A stretch of DNA of 64,000 nt. Origin: Lewinellaceae bacterium. Its GTDB lineage: Bacteria > Bacteroidota > Bacteroidia > Chitinophagales > Saprospiraceae. Below are positions 1-9,333 of this stretch, in pieces. Each line of letters opens with the position of its first letter. The stretch's first letter is position 1. The translations under genes were made by a program, and so were the position numbers. Where the stretch lies: positions 1 through 64,000 of the forward strand of contig JACJYB010000009.1 in assembly GCA_020636355.1 (NCBI GenBank). Reading direction: 5' to 3'. Under the pieces are notes generated by a model. That model saw only the letters and a list, made by a program, of their open reading frames with translations. It was not told where the DNA came from and did not search any database.

Positions 1-274
1 AGAGAAATACCTCCTGCAGGACCGTATTACCCGGGTGTAAATGCGGCTCCTGAGGTAAATATCCAATGCGGATATCAGGTCGCAGATAGGTTTTATAACT
101 GTCACCATCGGGCTTGATCTCTCCGCCGACAACGCGCAGCAGGGTTGATTTTCCGGTTCCGTTACGGGCAATCAGCGCAACCTTATCACCCTTATTGATG
201 TAGAGTTGTAATGCATCAAACAAGAGTTTTTCTCCATAGCGCAAGGATACATTTTCTAATGTCAGAAAGTTCAT
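1..274 (-). CDS. ABC-F family ATP-binding protein, N-terminal part (runs off the window)
   Basis: Reading the minus strand from the ATG at 274 gives about 91 residues beginning MNFLTLENVSLRYGEKLLF. This is the start of a nucleotide-binding domain with a Walker A motif NGTGKST at about residues 38-44, followed by a Q-loop-like segment IGYLPQEPHLHPG. The order (beta strands, Walker A, then YLPQEP) is typical of soluble ABC-F proteins (Uup/EttA type), which act on ribosomes and carry two ATPase domains and no membrane part. The residue before the Walker A is ARNG rather than the usual GxNG. The rest of the gene lies outside the window, so the subfamily cannot be decided. Confidence 0.8.
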   Translation of the reverse strand, partial: MNFLTLENVSLRYGEKLLFDALQLYINKGDKVALIARNGTGKSTLLRVVGGEIKPDGDSYKTYLRPDIRIGYLPQEPHLHPGNTVLQEVFL

Positions 275-379
275 TCCCTTAATTATTCGGTTTAGTACTG
301 AATTTCGTTGTTCCGTTTCTCAGGCCGGTGTGCCCTCTGTACTGGGGTCCTATCTTGCTCAAAAATAATCATCAAACAT

Positions 380-961
380 ATGAAACCGAACGCTTCAATT
401 TTCGTTGTCCTTGCACTTTTTATAGCGGCGTGTCAGCCCAGGGAATCATCCAGGGCTTCTGACGACGTTGTTGGGACCGATAACCTGGCAGCAGAAATCG
501 CCAGAGGAGAATACCTGGTGACTGCCATAGGCTGCAATGACTGCCATACACCCAAGATTTTCGGTCCGCAAGGGATGTCTCTCGATTACGATCGATTGCT
601 ATCCGGTCATCCTGCCAGTGAAGATCTGGCTTCCTATGACACATTGACCACCGGAAGCTGGGTGCTGATGTCTCCATCATTAACTGCTTATGTAGGTCCC
701 TGGGGTACCTCCTTCGCTTCCAATTTAACACCTGACGGCACAGGGATAGGGACCTGGACCGAAGCTCAATTCGCCAAAGCCATTCGGGAAGGCAAGGCTA
801 AAGGATTGGACGGCGCCAGACCGCTGCTTCCTCCAATGCCCTGGCAAAACCTGGTTAACCTGTCGGACGAGGACGTGCACGACATCTTCACCTATTTAAA
901 AAGTCTTAAGCCGGTACGGAATATCGTTCCAAACCCATTGCCGTCCATGGCTGTAAAATGA
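380..961 (+). CDS. Monohaem cytochrome c lipoprotein
   Basis: The 193-aa product starts at the ATG at 380, because residues 1-18 then form a lipoprotein signal ending in IAAC. An upstream in-frame start at 308 would put 24 extra residues before the signal. One haem c site, CNDCH, lies at residues 52-56, and a likely axial methionine lies in PPMPW (M153). The fold fits a class I cytochrome c domain anchored in a membrane and facing the periplasm or exterior, where it would shuttle electrons. No oxidase or dehydrogenase gene is adjacent, so the partner is unknown. The gene diverges from the ABC-F gene and ends 15 bp before the metZ stop codon on the other strand. Confidence 0.8.
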   Translation: MKPNASIFVVLALFIAACQPRESSRASDDVVGTDNLAAEIARGEYLVTAIGCNDCHTPKIFGPQGMSLDYDRLLSGHPASEDLASYDTLTTGSWVLMSPSLTAYVGPWGTSFASNLTPDGTGIGTWTEAQFAKAIREGKAKGLDGARPLLPPMPWQNLVNLSDEDVHDIFTYLKSLKPVRNIVPNPLPSMAVK

Positions 962-976
962 GGACTTAATAAACGC

Positions 977-2137
977 TTAGTCCAGCGCTTGTACGATATC
1001 ATTCAGAATATCGTCCGCATGTTCCAGGCCAACCGAGACACGGATCAAACCGTCGGTGATTCCGACGCGTTCACGTTCTTCCGGTGGTAGTTTTGAATGC
1101 GTGGAAGAAGCAGGATGGGTGGCTATGGTACGCGTATCTCCCAGATTTGCGGTAATGGTGATCATCTCCAGGCGGTCCATAAAGCGGGTTCCGGCGGTCA
1201 GTCCGCCTTGCACTTCAAAGGTCAGCAATCCTCCTCCGGCGCGCATTTGTTTCAATGCGATCTGATGACCAGGATGATCGGGAAGAAACGGATAATGGAC
1301 CGCCCGCAATTTGGGGTGATCTTTTAATTCAATAGCCAGCTTCAGGGCATGGTCACAATGCCGGTCCATACGGACAGCCAGTGTTTCCAGACTTTTTGAC
1401 AAGACCCAGGCATTGAATGGAGAAAGCGAAGGACCCGTATTGCGGATGAATTTATGAATCGACTTGATGTGTTTTTCGGATGCACAGACGACACCACCAA
1501 GGACTCGTCCCTGGCCGTCAATGAATTTTGTCGCTGAGTGGGTGATGATGTCCGCTCCCCACTGTACCGGTGTTTGCAGGTAAGGTGTGGCAAAGCAGTT
1601 ATCCACGACCAGCAACATACCGTTCTGGTGAGCAAATTGCGCGGCCCATTCCAGATCGATCACATCCAGTCCGGGGTTGGAAGGTGTCTCTATGAACAGG
1701 ATTTTAGAACTAGGCCGTACTGCATCCTTCCAGCCGGATGGGTCACCGGCATCTACAAAGGTGTGGCTGATACCCCATTTGACCAGGTATTGGGTCAAAA
1801 TCTGGTACGATGATCCAAATATGGACCGGCAAGCAACAATATGGTCACCTTGTTCGAGCAGGGTAGCCAGGGTGCTGTATATGGCAGCCATGCCCGTGGC
1901 TGTCGCTACGGCATCTTCGGTCCCTTCCAGGGAAGCCATTTTTAGCTCGAATTCCCTGACTGAAGGATTGGAAAAGCGACTGTAGATATTCCCCTCTGCC
2001 TCCTCGGCGAATAACGCCCGCATGTGTTCGGCATCGTCGAAGATGAAGCTGGAAGTCGGAAAGATTGGTGTGGAGTGCTCATGGTGCTGTGAGCGCTCGG
2101 TTTGTAGCCGGATTGCCCGGGTTTCAAATTGTTTCAT
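977..2137 (-). CDS. metZ: O-succinylhomoserine sulfhydrylase (Cys/Met metabolism PLP enzyme)
   Basis: The 386-aa protein belongs to the Cys/Met gamma-family of PLP enzymes. The Schiff-base lysine is K204 in HSATKFIDGQGRVLGG, and the variant ending DGQGRVLGG is the one usually seen in MetZ-type O-succinylhomoserine sulfhydrylases. D179 in VVDN pairs with the PLP ring nitrogen. The reaction is O-succinylhomoserine plus sulfide to homocysteine, in methionine synthesis. The start at 2137 is chosen because its ATG overlaps the osmC stop as ATGA, implying translational coupling; a longer frame upstream gives non-homologous residues inside osmC. MetB/MetC-type activity cannot be excluded from sequence alone. 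Confidence 0.85.
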   Translation of the reverse strand: MKQFETRAIRLQTERSQHHEHSTPIFPTSSFIFDDAEHMRALFAEEAEGNIYSRFSNPSVREFELKMASLEGTEDAVATATGMAAIYSTLATLLEQGDHIVACRSIFGSSYQILTQYLVKWGISHTFVDAGDPSGWKDAVRPSSKILFIETPSNPGLDVIDLEWAAQFAHQNGMLLVVDNCFATPYLQTPVQWGADIITHSATKFIDGQGRVLGGVVCASEKHIKSIHKFIRNTGPSLSPFNAWVLSKSLETLAVRMDRHCDHALKLAIELKDHPKLRAVHYPFLPDHPGHQIALKQMRAGGGLLTFEVQGGLTAGTRFMDRLEMITITANLGDTRTIATHPASSTHSKLPPEERERVGITDGLIRVSVGLEHADDILNDIVQALD

Positions 2138-2547
2138 GCCTCCAGGGTTAGGGTATAATTCACATTGATCGACTCTTTCAGCATCATCGAAACCGAGCAG
2201 TATTTCGTAAGCGATAGTTCGATGGCGCGATGCGCACGCTCTTCTTTCACCTGGCCACCGATGTGAAAATGCAAATGGATGGTGTGGAATATCTTCGGAT
2301 GCTCCTCTACACGCAACCCTTCTACATCCACCCAAAAAGTGGTGACTTCCTGACGCATTTTAGCTAAAATGGCTACTATATCGATGGAACTGCAGGATAC
2401 CATAGCCGAAAGAAATGCCTGCATGGGCCGCATGCCCAGGTTTTCTCCACCCACAGCTTCAGATCCGTCAATATCAATCGTTTTCCCTTCCGGACTGGTT
2501 GCGCGGAAATGCACCGCATTGTTCAATCGCTCCAGTTTGATTTTCAT
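2134..2547 (-). CDS. OsmC family protein
   Basis: A 137-aa OsmC/Ohr-fold protein with the two conserved cysteines, C52 in SAMVSCSS and C117 in TKYCSVS. In this family they form the peroxidatic pair that reduces organic hydroperoxides with thiol reductants. The first-cysteine context GMRPMQAFLSAMVSC matches the YhfA-like branch, whose substrate is less clear than that of Ohr. It is the first gene of a two-gene unit with metZ, joined by an ATGA overlap. That is unusual company and might link sulfur supply with thiol-peroxide chemistry; this link is inference. A second, different OsmC protein lies at 35078-35512. Confidence 0.85.
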   Translation of the reverse strand: MKIKLERLNNAVHFRATSPEGKTIDIDGSEAVGGENLGMRPMQAFLSAMVSCSSIDIVAILAKMRQEVTTFWVDVEGLRVEEHPKIFHTIHLHFHIGGQVKEERAHRAIELSLTKYCSVSMMLKESINVNYTLTLEA

Positions 2548-2763
2548 AGGCTTATTTTAGAAGTACAAAGAACTGAAAACAACAGCTATTAATTGGTGAT
2601 TTAGATCGAATAATGCGTGACTAATTCATCTTGTACAGGCAGGGAGGCTGTAAATTTTCCGTTCAGGTTGTTAATAAATAAAGGCCGGGAAGCGGATCCG
2701 GAAGGGATAATGGTCTGCTAATTCCGGAATAATTGCTATCATTATTGTTCAACACCATCCCAC

Positions 2764-4337
2764 ATGCTAGCAAAAACATACGCCAGTGCCGTTTTCGGAG
2801 TTGACGCCCGGACCGTAACCGTTGAAGTAAATGCGGGTGGGGCGCAACAGCCCAAATACTTTCTGGTCGGCTTGCCGGACAGTGCTGTCAAAGAAGGCGA
2901 ACAACGGATTGAGGCAGCCATTAATAATTCCGGATTTCGTCTGCCGCGTCTCAAGCTGGTCGTCAATCTGGCACCGGCAGACATTCGGAAAGAAGGCTCC
3001 GCCTACGACTTACCGATTGCCATGGCTATCCTCGCGGCAACGGGTCAGGTGGATAAGGAGAAACTGGATCAGTTTGTGCTGATGGGTGAACTGGCGCTGG
3101 ATGGCCAGATCCGCCCGGTGCGCGGGGTATTGCCCATGGCGATCCAGGCCCGGAAAGAGAAATTTCAGGGTTTATTGATCCCCACCGCAAATGCCCGGGA
3201 AGCTGCCATTGTCAATCATCTGGACGTATATGCCGTAACGAATCTAAGAGAGGCTGTCGAAGTGGTGGAAGGCCAGGGTGAGCACCGTCCGGTGCAACTG
3301 GACACCCGGGATGACTTTTTCGCCAACCAGGAGGCTTACCAGCTGGATTTTGCCGATGTACGTGGTCAGGACAACATCAAGCGAGCCCTCGAGATTGCTG
3401 CTGCCGGTGGTCACAATGTGATCCTGATCGGCCCACCCGGCGCCGGTAAGACCATGCTAGCCCGCCGTATGCCCAGCATATTACCGCCGTTAGGGCTGCA
3501 GGAAGCGCTGGAGACGACCAAGATTCATTCGGTAGCCGGTATTTTGCCGCCTAATTCGGCGCTGGTCTATCACCGGCCTTTCCGGTCACCCCATCACACC
3601 ATTAGTGATGTTGCACTGGTAGGCGGAGGCTCCAATCCATTGCCGGGGGAGATCTCACTGGCGCACCACGGGGTATTATTTCTGGATGAACTGCCCGAAT
3701 TCAAACGCACCGTGCTGGAGGTGATGCGACAGCCAATGGAAGAACGCAAAGTCACCATATCGCGCGCCAAACTGACGGTGGACTACCCGGCCAATTTTAT
3801 GTTGATTGCCTCCATGAATCCCTGCCCTTGCGGTTATTACAACCATCCTGAAAAGGAATGTGTTTGCGCTCCGGTGTGGTTCAACGGTACCTGAATAAGA
3901 TTTCCGGACCCCTGCTCGATCGCATCGACCTGCATGTGGAAGTTACTCCGGTCAGTTTCGATGAGCTTACGGGCACAGAACGGCCACGTACCGGAAGCGC
4001 CGAGATCCTGGAACGAGTCATTGCCGCACGTCAAGTGCAGGAAGCGCGATACGAATCCACTCCGGAAATTCATGCCAATGCTCAGATGCCCAGCCGTATG
4101 GTTCGTGAAATTTGTGTGCTGAGCCAGCCCGGGCAAATCCTGCTGCAAACTGCCATGAAAAAATTACAGCTTTCAGCCCGTGCTTACGACCGTATCCTGA
4201 AAGTCTCCCGCACCATTGCCGACCTGGCTGCTTCGCCGGAGATCAAAATCGAGCACATCGCTGAAGCCATCCAGTACCGGAGTTTGGATCGGGAAAACTG
4301 GGTGGGTAAATTTATATGGTTGAAGGTTGAATGTTGA
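2764..4337 (+). CDS. YifB/ComM family Mg-chelatase-like AAA+ ATPase, interrupted by a frameshift
   Basis: Two overlapping frames together encode one protein of about 524 aa, the usual size for YifB/ComM proteins. In ComM these are hexameric helicases aiding branch migration during natural transformation. The first frame (2764-3894) has the N-terminal Lon-S5-like domain (about 1-165), Walker A GPPGAGKT (223-230), Walker B GVLFLDELPEF (about 303-313) and the cysteine cluster NPCPCGYY...ECVC. The second frame resumes at GVVQRYLNKISGPLLDRIDLH with sensor and arginine-finger regions. Adding one G to the GG at about 3873 restores the expected CVCAPGVVQRYL. The C-terminus runs into a 14-bp tandem repeat that supplies the stop codon. 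Confidence 0.85.
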
Positions 4338-4346
4338 AGGTTGAAT
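4319..4346 (+). repeat. Tandem duplication of a 14-bp unit at the 3' end of the YifB gene
   Basis: The unit GTTGAAGGTTGAAT occurs twice with no spacer (4319-4332 and 4333-4346). It codes for the last residues of the upstream ATPase and contains its stop codon (TGA, 4335-4337). The protein's conserved end seems to be near RSLDRENWVG, so the repeat appears to have replaced or extended the natural C-terminus. Confidence 0.75.
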
Positions 4347-4703
4347 GATCGTTCGGCATCTAATTTTGGTAGCCATTTATTGAGGATTCAACGGTCGATT
4401 GTTAATTAACGTTAAGAAAACCTTAACGATGCAACCTTTTGAAACCAATTACCGTCTACCCTATACAAGTGCATCGCATGCGCCGGCCATTAATCGGTAT
4501 TCGCGAGGCATTCATCTAGAATAGTGGAGAACGGACAGGTTTACAAGCATCTTCGCTTCATGCATATTAAACCTGACTGACTGAACCTGACATGAAATGA
4601 GATCTTCAAATGGTCCGTTCGCCATCCACTTTACTATTGGAATTATTGCAATGTTCGAAAAACGAAAGGCTAATCCGTTTTTTCATAGTGAGATTTTTCA
4701 TCG
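4338..4703. other. Non-coding spacer between convergent genes
   Basis: No convincing gene is present. The stretch holds the end of the 14-bp tandem repeat and a small dyad (CGTTAAG, loop AAAAC, CTTAACG at 4410-4428). An 83-aa plus-strand frame starting at 4610 runs through the terminator hairpin and into the GH32-like gene, so it is not taken as real. Confidence 0.6.
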
Positions 4704-4737
4704 TCCACAATCAAAAACGTTTGATTGTGGATTTTTT
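4704..4737 (+). terminator. Strong intrinsic terminator downstream of the YifB gene
   Basis: A perfect 12-bp stem (TCCACAATCAAA at 4704-4715 pairing with TTTGATTGTGGA at 4720-4731) encloses an AACG loop and is followed by TTTTTT at 4732-4737. The U-run is on the plus strand, so it would end transcripts from the YifB gene. The last codons and stop of the convergent GH32-like gene lie inside the stem. Confidence 0.8.
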
Positions 4738-6199
4738 ATTCGATAGGTTCCTGGCTGGCGTACTCAATACCGGATGGGGCAAGGACTTAAGGGTACTTTC
4801 GCTGAGCAGAATGCGGGATGAAGCGGAATACAAACCCAGTAAGGGTGCACTGAAGGTATAGTCAATCAAGGTAAGGCGGATCACCCCGTCCAGGGACAGT
4901 TCAAAATAATTACCGTAACGGATCAACTTGAAATGGAACGAGCGATCTGCAGGAACAATGAATAAGTTGGACTGTAAATCCTTAAAAATGAAATCTTCTT
5001 TCATGTTGTCAGGGTTACAACCCCAGGTGCGGATCTTAACCAGACCATTAACGACATCAAAGGGAATGAAGTAACCATTTCCATCCTGGTCTACATCGCA
5101 AAATAATCCACATTTACCCAATCCCTCCACCGTGAGACGTCCTTCCCAGATGTAACTTGTACTGGTGCTGTTGAAGCAAAACAATTCGTAACCGCTACGG
5201 CTTTGCAGACGCCATTCCTGGTCATCGATTTCCATCGAAGCGGTGGGGTTATTCAGTAACGCACGGACCGGGATCAGTTCTGATTGATTCATGGTGTGGA
5301 TGGTCATCGTTTCCCACCGGTAAAAACTGGTGAGTACAAGCCGGCCATGTGTATCGGTGTCAAGTTGTTTGGGCGGTGGCAATACGCGCTTGGAATTCAC
5401 CCGGCCATCCATGAAGTAAAAATTATAGAGCAGCCAGTGCCCATTATCTTTTACGACACGTGCAGCATAATTGCCCTGAGGTAACAAGACGTCGGAGTGG
5501 AAACTGTGGTATTCTCCCCGTAAGTCATCACTGAACCAATAGCGCACTTTAATGTCTTCCCGGATCGATCCCAACAAGTAATAACGGTCATTCAGTTTGA
5601 ACAGGCAGGGGCATTCCACATCATCGTACATGCGCGGATAAAGCAACGGGGTGTGCATCGCTAGATTATTATCCTCCGTAAGCTGCAATAAGCCAACACA
5701 GCCCCGGCGGGAGAAAGGGCCTTCAGCTGAACGGGCACAAACGAGCAGATAAGCCTGACCTTCTTCCTCGTAATAATAAGGATCTCGAAAACTGAGCCAC
5801 CCGCGTGGATTGTTGTTGAGATCTTCGTAATGGGGTCCGCAGGACCGATCAGAAATTGCCCGTTTTACGTTTTCCCAACGGATCAGGTCGTCGCTGATAG
5901 CGATCCTATTTTTGAATCATTCCCCGGTCGCGGATAGCCAAACCAGTGTAGAATAAGTAGTATAGATTTCCCCGGCGGGTGGCATGCATGGTCCAGAGCA
6001 TATCGTCATCCCAGGCGCCCGGATGCCCGACAAATAGTGCATTGTCGACACGACGCCAGGAAATACCATCCGTAGATATGGCGTGGGCAATGTAGTCGTG
6101 GTTGGGAATGATCAGATGAAAAAGATGGTATACTCCATTCTGGACAAACACATCGATGTCACCGATCTCCCAGTCACTAAATCCTCCTCCTGCATACAT
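4711..6199 (-). CDS. GH32/GH68-clan (five-bladed propeller) glycosidase-like protein, interrupted by a frameshift
   Basis: Two frames (6199-5906 and about 5905-4711) join into one protein of about 496 aa. After MIQK the frame stops at once; adding one A to the A5 run at about 5907-5911 gives MIQKNRIAISDDLIRWENV and continues without break. Visible motifs fit the GH32/GH43 superfamily: an N-terminal aspartate in EIGDIDVFVQNGVYHLFHL (nucleophile position), SFRDPYYY (RDP motif, transition-state Asp) and DDVECPCLF (EC motif, acid/base Glu). The usual WMNDPNG nucleophile motif is not conserved. No signal peptide is seen, so it is probably cytoplasmic. It lies just downstream of the sucrose-phosphate synthase gene on the same strand, so hydrolysis of sucrose or a related fructoside is likely but not proven. 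The family usually extends further N-terminally, so the start may be mis-set. Confidence 0.7.
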
Positions 6200-6272
6200 G
6201 GTTCTTCGATATGGCGGTTAAAGTACCAATTCAGGCAGGATTGACCAATTATTAATGGCTCAAAACCTCGGC

Positions 6273-8453
6273 CTAAGACACGTTCTGTAGGGCATCCTCT
6301 GGCAGTATTCCGTAATGTTCCAGACCTTCCAGGATCCCTTCTGCGGCATATCCCGCCGCCCGGTACAGGTTTTTATTACCCTTGATGGCGATTAATTCGG
6401 CGGCGTGATTACCCACTATAATGCCTTTCCCTGAACCGGTTAGCATATCCAGATCATTTCCTGAATCCCCTGCCGTAATCAGATGACTGTACGGGATGGA
6501 CCACTTTTTACACAGATAGCGCAATGCTTTTCCTTTGGAGGCTTGCCTGGGTAATAGGTCCAGGTAAAGGTCATGGGAGACAATGATGCTAAGTTGAGGC
6601 AAAAGTTTTCCCAATACGGCCTTAAGCTGGCTTTCTTTGAATTGCTTATCTTTTAAATAATAGGATATTTTATGGGGATTCTGTCCTTCCGCTTCCTGAA
6701 GCTCCAGCCAGTCAAGACTCTCCATCCGCTTGCTCACTTCATCGCGATTCCAGTTTTTATCCAGATGGGTGCGCCAGCCTTTGTCCAATACGTAGTCGTT
6801 GCCCTGCCGGTAGTAAATCTGGGATCCGACGGAACAGACCAGGAATTCGGGTTGGGGTAATTGCATTTCCTGAATAACATTACGGACCAGCTTGACGGAT
6901 CGTCCGGAAGCATAGGCCAGAGCCAGATTTTGCGGACGATCATTCAGGAATGAAATCAATGCGTTCAGACCGGGATGCCCGTATTCCTCGCTGATCAGCG
7001 TACCATCAATGTCGGTAGCGAAAAGGTATTCAGCCAGTTTCATCCGGTCTGAAACAACTTCCGCCCTGGGTGATTTACTACTGGCAAACGATTTTTCTAC
7101 CCATTGCATGTACTGATCGACATGGTGTTGCCAACTGAAATATTTTTGCGTGTTCAGGACTCCGGCATTGGAATACGCTCTCCAGAGGATATCGTCCGAG
7201 ATGATCCGTTTGATGGCGGAGGCTATTTCAACCGGATTGAGCGGATCAACCAGCAATCCATTTTCACATTGCGGGATGATCTCAGCGGGTCCCCCGTTAT
7301 TGGTCGATACGACAGGAAGTCCACTGCTTGCTGCTTCAATGATCGTCAGACCAAACGTTTCATGTAATGCCAAACTGGCAAATACGCCCCGTTTTTCTGC
7401 ACAATAACGATAGATCGTAGCCACCTCATTTTCGACGTCGTGCTTTTTGGGAATGGCCAATTTGCCGTATAGATCGTATTTATCCATTAATAAAAGGATC
7501 TGGACCAGCACCTCCCGCTCGCTTTCGGGCATTTTTTCAATATCCTTGCGTATGCCGGCAAAGATCACCAGGTTAGCCATCGATTGTAACTCTTTGTCCT
7601 GTCCGTAAACATCGATGAGGGTATGTAAATTCTTACGCAGATCGGGTCGGGAAAGAGCCAGGATACAAGGTTTATGAGGAACGGATAGAAATTTTTCTAT
7701 GTATTCACTGACCCAATACCTTCGTTGCATCTCTTCGGTTTTCTGGTCGACCCCCGGTTGCAGTTGATAATACGGGATAAACTTTTCGGTGTCTACTCCC
7801 GGAGGTATCGTGTGAAAGACCGCTTTGGAATGAGCAGGATATTTCTCATAGGTTTCCTGCTCCTGGTCGGTAGAGGTGACAATGAAACGGGCATGGGTCA
7901 ATGTCGCATTTTCGGCGGCAATGCGGGTTGTAAATCGAAATTTCCGTTCACCTTCTTCCTCGGTCATACCCATCGCTTTCAACTTTTCTCTTTTCGCGAT
8001 GCCCAGGGAATGCGCAGTGTGTACAAAAGGTACCTTGAGTAAATTGGATAGTTCGACGGCAGCATAGCCGGCATCTCCATAATGGCTGTGAATCCAATCT
8101 GGAATGATGCCGGAGGCTTTCAGGTATTGCATGGTATTGGTGACAAATTCGTCAAGGTAGGGCCACAACTCCTCCTTCATCCGGTACCGTTTACCGGCAA
8201 AGGGAATCCGGCGGATGTCAAGTTTGTCGTTGATGATTTCCACCGGCAAAGCATAAGTATCATCCAATGCAGGATCATCAATGAGCCGGGTGATGAGATG
8301 AACCTGTTTTACCAGGGGATGACGAGACAGGTATTCAGCGAATTCATAAACATAGCGCGTCTGGCCGCCATTATCTGCATCCCGGCCTATTTCCAGTCCT
8401 GTCGATTTAATTAATCCATGAATATTAATAATTGCTATGCGTAAGGGCTTCAA
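6273..8453 (-). CDS. Sucrose-phosphate synthase fused to sucrose-6-phosphate phosphatase
   Basis: A 726-aa bifunctional enzyme. Residues 1 to about 465 form a GT4 glycosyltransferase with the sucrose-phosphate synthase signature DADNGGQTRYVYEFAEYLS near the N-terminus and the E-x7-E region HETFGLTIIEAASSGLPVV. Residues from about 485 form a HAD phosphatase with ATDIDGTL (catalytic Asp pair), the sucrose-phosphatase segment PRQASKGKALRYL and AGDSGNDLDML. UDP-glucose plus fructose-6-phosphate would give sucrose-6-phosphate and then sucrose, a compatible solute or reserve. The start appears to be TTG at 8453: an in-frame TAA lies shortly upstream and no ATG is available. The next gene downstream is the GH32-like protein, suggesting a synthesis/breakdown pair. 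Confidence 0.9.
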   Translation of the reverse strand: MKPLRIAIINIHGLIKSTGLEIGRDADNGGQTRYVYEFAEYLSRHPLVKQVHLITRLIDDPALDDTYALPVEIINDKLDIRRIPFAGKRYRMKEELWPYLDEFVTNTMQYLKASGIIPDWIHSHYGDAGYAAVELSNLLKVPFVHTAHSLGIAKREKLKAMGMTEEEGERKFRFTTRIAAENATLTHARFIVTSTDQEQETYEKYPAHSKAVFHTIPPGVDTEKFIPYYQLQPGVDQKTEEMQRRYWVSEYIEKFLSVPHKPCILALSRPDLRKNLHTLIDVYGQDKELQSMANLVIFAGIRKDIEKMPESEREVLVQILLLMDKYDLYGKLAIPKKHDVENEVATIYRYCAEKRGVFASLALHETFGLTIIEAASSGLPVVSTNNGGPAEIIPQCENGLLVDPLNPVEIASAIKRIISDDILWRAYSNAGVLNTQKYFSWQHHVDQYMQWVEKSFASSKSPRAEVVSDRMKLAEYLFATDIDGTLISEEYGHPGLNALISFLNDRPQNLALAYASGRSVKLVRNVIQEMQLPQPEFLVCSVGSQIYYRQGNDYVLDKGWRTHLDKNWNRDEVSKRMESLDWLELQEAEGQNPHKISYYLKDKQFKESQLKAVLGKLLPQLSIIVSHDLYLDLLPRQASKGKALRYLCKKWSIPYSHLITAGDSGNDLDMLTGSGKGIIVGNHAAELIAIKGNKNLYRAAGYAAEGILEGLEHYGILPEDALQNVS

Positions 8454-8570
8454 AATTAATTGGTTTTTTTAAAAATGAAAGAAACAAGAGCTGTCATGTC
8501 CAGAAACCTAAGGGATTAATCCCTGAATTGTTTGCAACTTCTAAAGAATACGGACCGAAGCTATGACCGT

Positions 8571-9322
8571 TTATGGCTCCATGGTAGCAGATCCAAAGAG
8601 GGCAAAATCGTATTTGACCGGATCCAGGGGATCGAATTGACGCAGTCGATCCGTCAGTTCAAGGACCGTAACCCAATCGGTTCGCTTCCGGTCAATCAAT
8701 TGAAGGTTTCGGGCAACCCGGTCGACATGTACATCCAGCGGGATTTTTAATTCGGAAGGCTTTATACGACTCCAAAGACCGAAGTCAACCCCGCTGGTAT
8801 CGCGGCGTACCATCCAGCGTAGATACATATTCAGCCGCTTGCAGGTACTCTGACGGGCAGGGGAGGGGATGTGTTTGCGGGTCCTGCTGGGTGCATAGGG
8901 TAGTGAAAAAAAATATTCCTGAAAATTGATTAATCGTTCCGCCATGGTATTGCCTTGAAGAAAGGCAACCTCCAGTGAATCATGATTCCGGTAGTGATGC
9001 TGCAGAAAACTCAGAAAATACAAAGTGTCGAGGGACTGGAAGGTGCGGTGCTTGAATTCCAGAAAGCGTTGACGTTCAGGTTCCTGATGATTAACAATAA
9101 ACTCATAGGGAGATTCGCCCATAAGGGCAAAGAGCGCGTTGGCTTTTTGAATGATGGTCTTGCGCTGACCCCAGGCCAACACAGCGGTCCAGAAACCAGT
9201 AATTTCCACATCCTGCTTTCGGGTATAGGTATGCGGTATCTGAATAGGGTCTGTGCGAATGAATTCCGGACGGTTGAACTTAAGGGTTTGCCCTTCCAGC
9301 CAACCCCTTAAGTCCTCCTCAT
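8571..9322 (-). CDS. TIGR02757 (DUF2400) family protein, start uncertain
   Basis: The frame encodes about 250 residues related to the TIGR02757/DUF2400 family, recognisable by RTDPIQIPHTYTRKQDVEITGF, LAWGQRKTIIQKA and the C-terminal PLDVHVDRVARNL region. The function is unknown; the helical pattern with PxDxHVDR resembles a helix-hairpin DNA-glycosylase fold. It is the last gene of the rimP-nusA-infB group, starting within 20 bp of the infB stop. No in-frame ATG, GTG or TTG exists at the expected start. An ATG at 9322 with GAGGAGGA around it is one base out of frame, so a one-base deletion just after it is likely. The frame itself stays open back into infB to 9455. Confidence 0.7.
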
Positions 9323-9333
9323 TTCCGGAATCA

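Noticed and set aside
4610..4861. 83-aa plus-strand frame across the terminator
   Set aside because: It runs through a perfect terminator hairpin and into the 3' end of the GH32-like gene; no homology-like features.
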